Source: Blastococcus sp. TF02A-26
GTDB taxonomy: Bacteria > Actinomycetota > Actinomycetes > Mycobacteriales > Geodermatophilaceae
NCBI RefSeq assembly: GCF_003319125.1
Contig: NZ_QOHG01000018.1
Span: 1 to 64,000, forward strand
Reading direction: 5' to 3'
DNA length: 64,000 nucleotides
Below the pieces are notes generated by a model. That model saw nothing but the letters and a program-made list of their open reading frames with translations, searched no databases and had not been told where the DNA came from. Shown in pieces: positions 63,966 through 64,000 of this stretch (its first letter is position 1; each line of letters begins with the position of its first letter). The translations under genes and the position numbers were made by a program.

Positions 63966-64000
63966 GTGGCCCTGACGCTCGACAACCTCGCCACGTTCCT
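63966..64000 (+). CDS. N-terminal fragment, head-tail connector candidate
   Basis: GTG 63966 follows the strong site AGGAGGAG, and the first 11 codons read VALTLDNLATF before the window ends. The start resembles phage gp6-like connector proteins, but eleven residues cannot settle it. Confidence 0.4.
   Translation, partial: MALTLDNLATF

Larger units (their letters stand above)
54085..64000. mobile_element. Integrated prophage-like or satellite element (left part)
   Basis: All genes from the tRNA-Lys to the right edge have phage or plasmid character: divergent repressor-type HTH pair, HNH nuclease, ParB-like protein, WhiB-like protein, replication-type protein with internal repeats, excisionase-like HTH and HK97 capsid. 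Core metabolic genes stop at the tRNA. Almost all genes point away from the tRNA and many overlap by four bases. The right end, integrase and any terminase or portal genes are not visible. GC content is as high as the host, so the element is adapted or old. Confidence 0.85.

Noticed and set aside
54085-64000. Integrase in the visible part of the element
   Set aside because: No frame shows tyrosine or serine recombinase motifs; the gene must be at the unseen right end or absent.

Overview
The window is high-GC DNA packed with genes on both strands and suggests an actinomycete (Actinomycetota). The evidence is a HAIR operator before clpB, an S-(hydroxymethyl)mycothiol dehydrogenase, DUF3151 next to fba, DUF3073 after purM, a WhiB-family protein, frequent GTG starts and many leaderless genes. 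A Geodermatophilaceae-like host is my guess from overall gene content; nothing here proves the family.

Region 1 (1-19500) is core chromosome. It holds OsmC and its OhrR-type regulator, HspR-type clpB, a molybdopterin oxidoreductase beside a fasciclin lipoprotein, pyrE, a GlcD-like oxidase, a CoA-disulfide-reductase-like enzyme, fba with DUF3151, a two-gene sugar-type ABC transporter lacking a binding protein, purA, a glycerophosphodiester phosphodiesterase and rsgA. Region 2 (19500-39750) carries most of the purine pathway in blocks (purD; purB-purC; purS-purQ-purL; purF-purM), separated by an AI-2E-type membrane protein, a WYL regulator, an OFA-type MFS transporter with its small subunit, and a mycothiol-dependent formaldehyde pair. 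Three genes here (DUF559, VOC, MFS) are each broken by a single-base frameshift. Region 3 (39750-54080) holds an M23 endopeptidase, several lipoproteins, a translationally coupled MBL-fold/AMP-ligase/GMC-oxidoreductase operon, a Glu-Asp-Phe tRNA cluster, a membrane metallophosphoesterase, a GtrA-like protein and a DUF2231-Rieske fusion.

Region 4 (54085-64000) is a mobile element that begins exactly at a tRNA-Lys(TTT) gene and runs off the right edge. Two divergent HTH regulators share a compact, apparently leaderless promoter region. They are followed by an HNH nuclease, a train of overlapping small genes, a ParB-like protein, a WhiB protein with a C-terminal extension, a probable replication protein with internal 12-bp repeats, an excisionase-like HTH protein and an HK97-type major capsid gene. 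No integrase, terminase, portal or prohead protease lies before the capsid gene. The visible part is therefore either an unusual prophage or a capsid-carrying satellite, and I consider it the most interesting system in the window.

Many genes have a TANNNT -10 box 6-8 bases before the start codon and no ribosome binding site, so leaderless transcription appears common in both chromosome and element. Several gene ends carry strong GC-rich inverted repeats that look like terminators.
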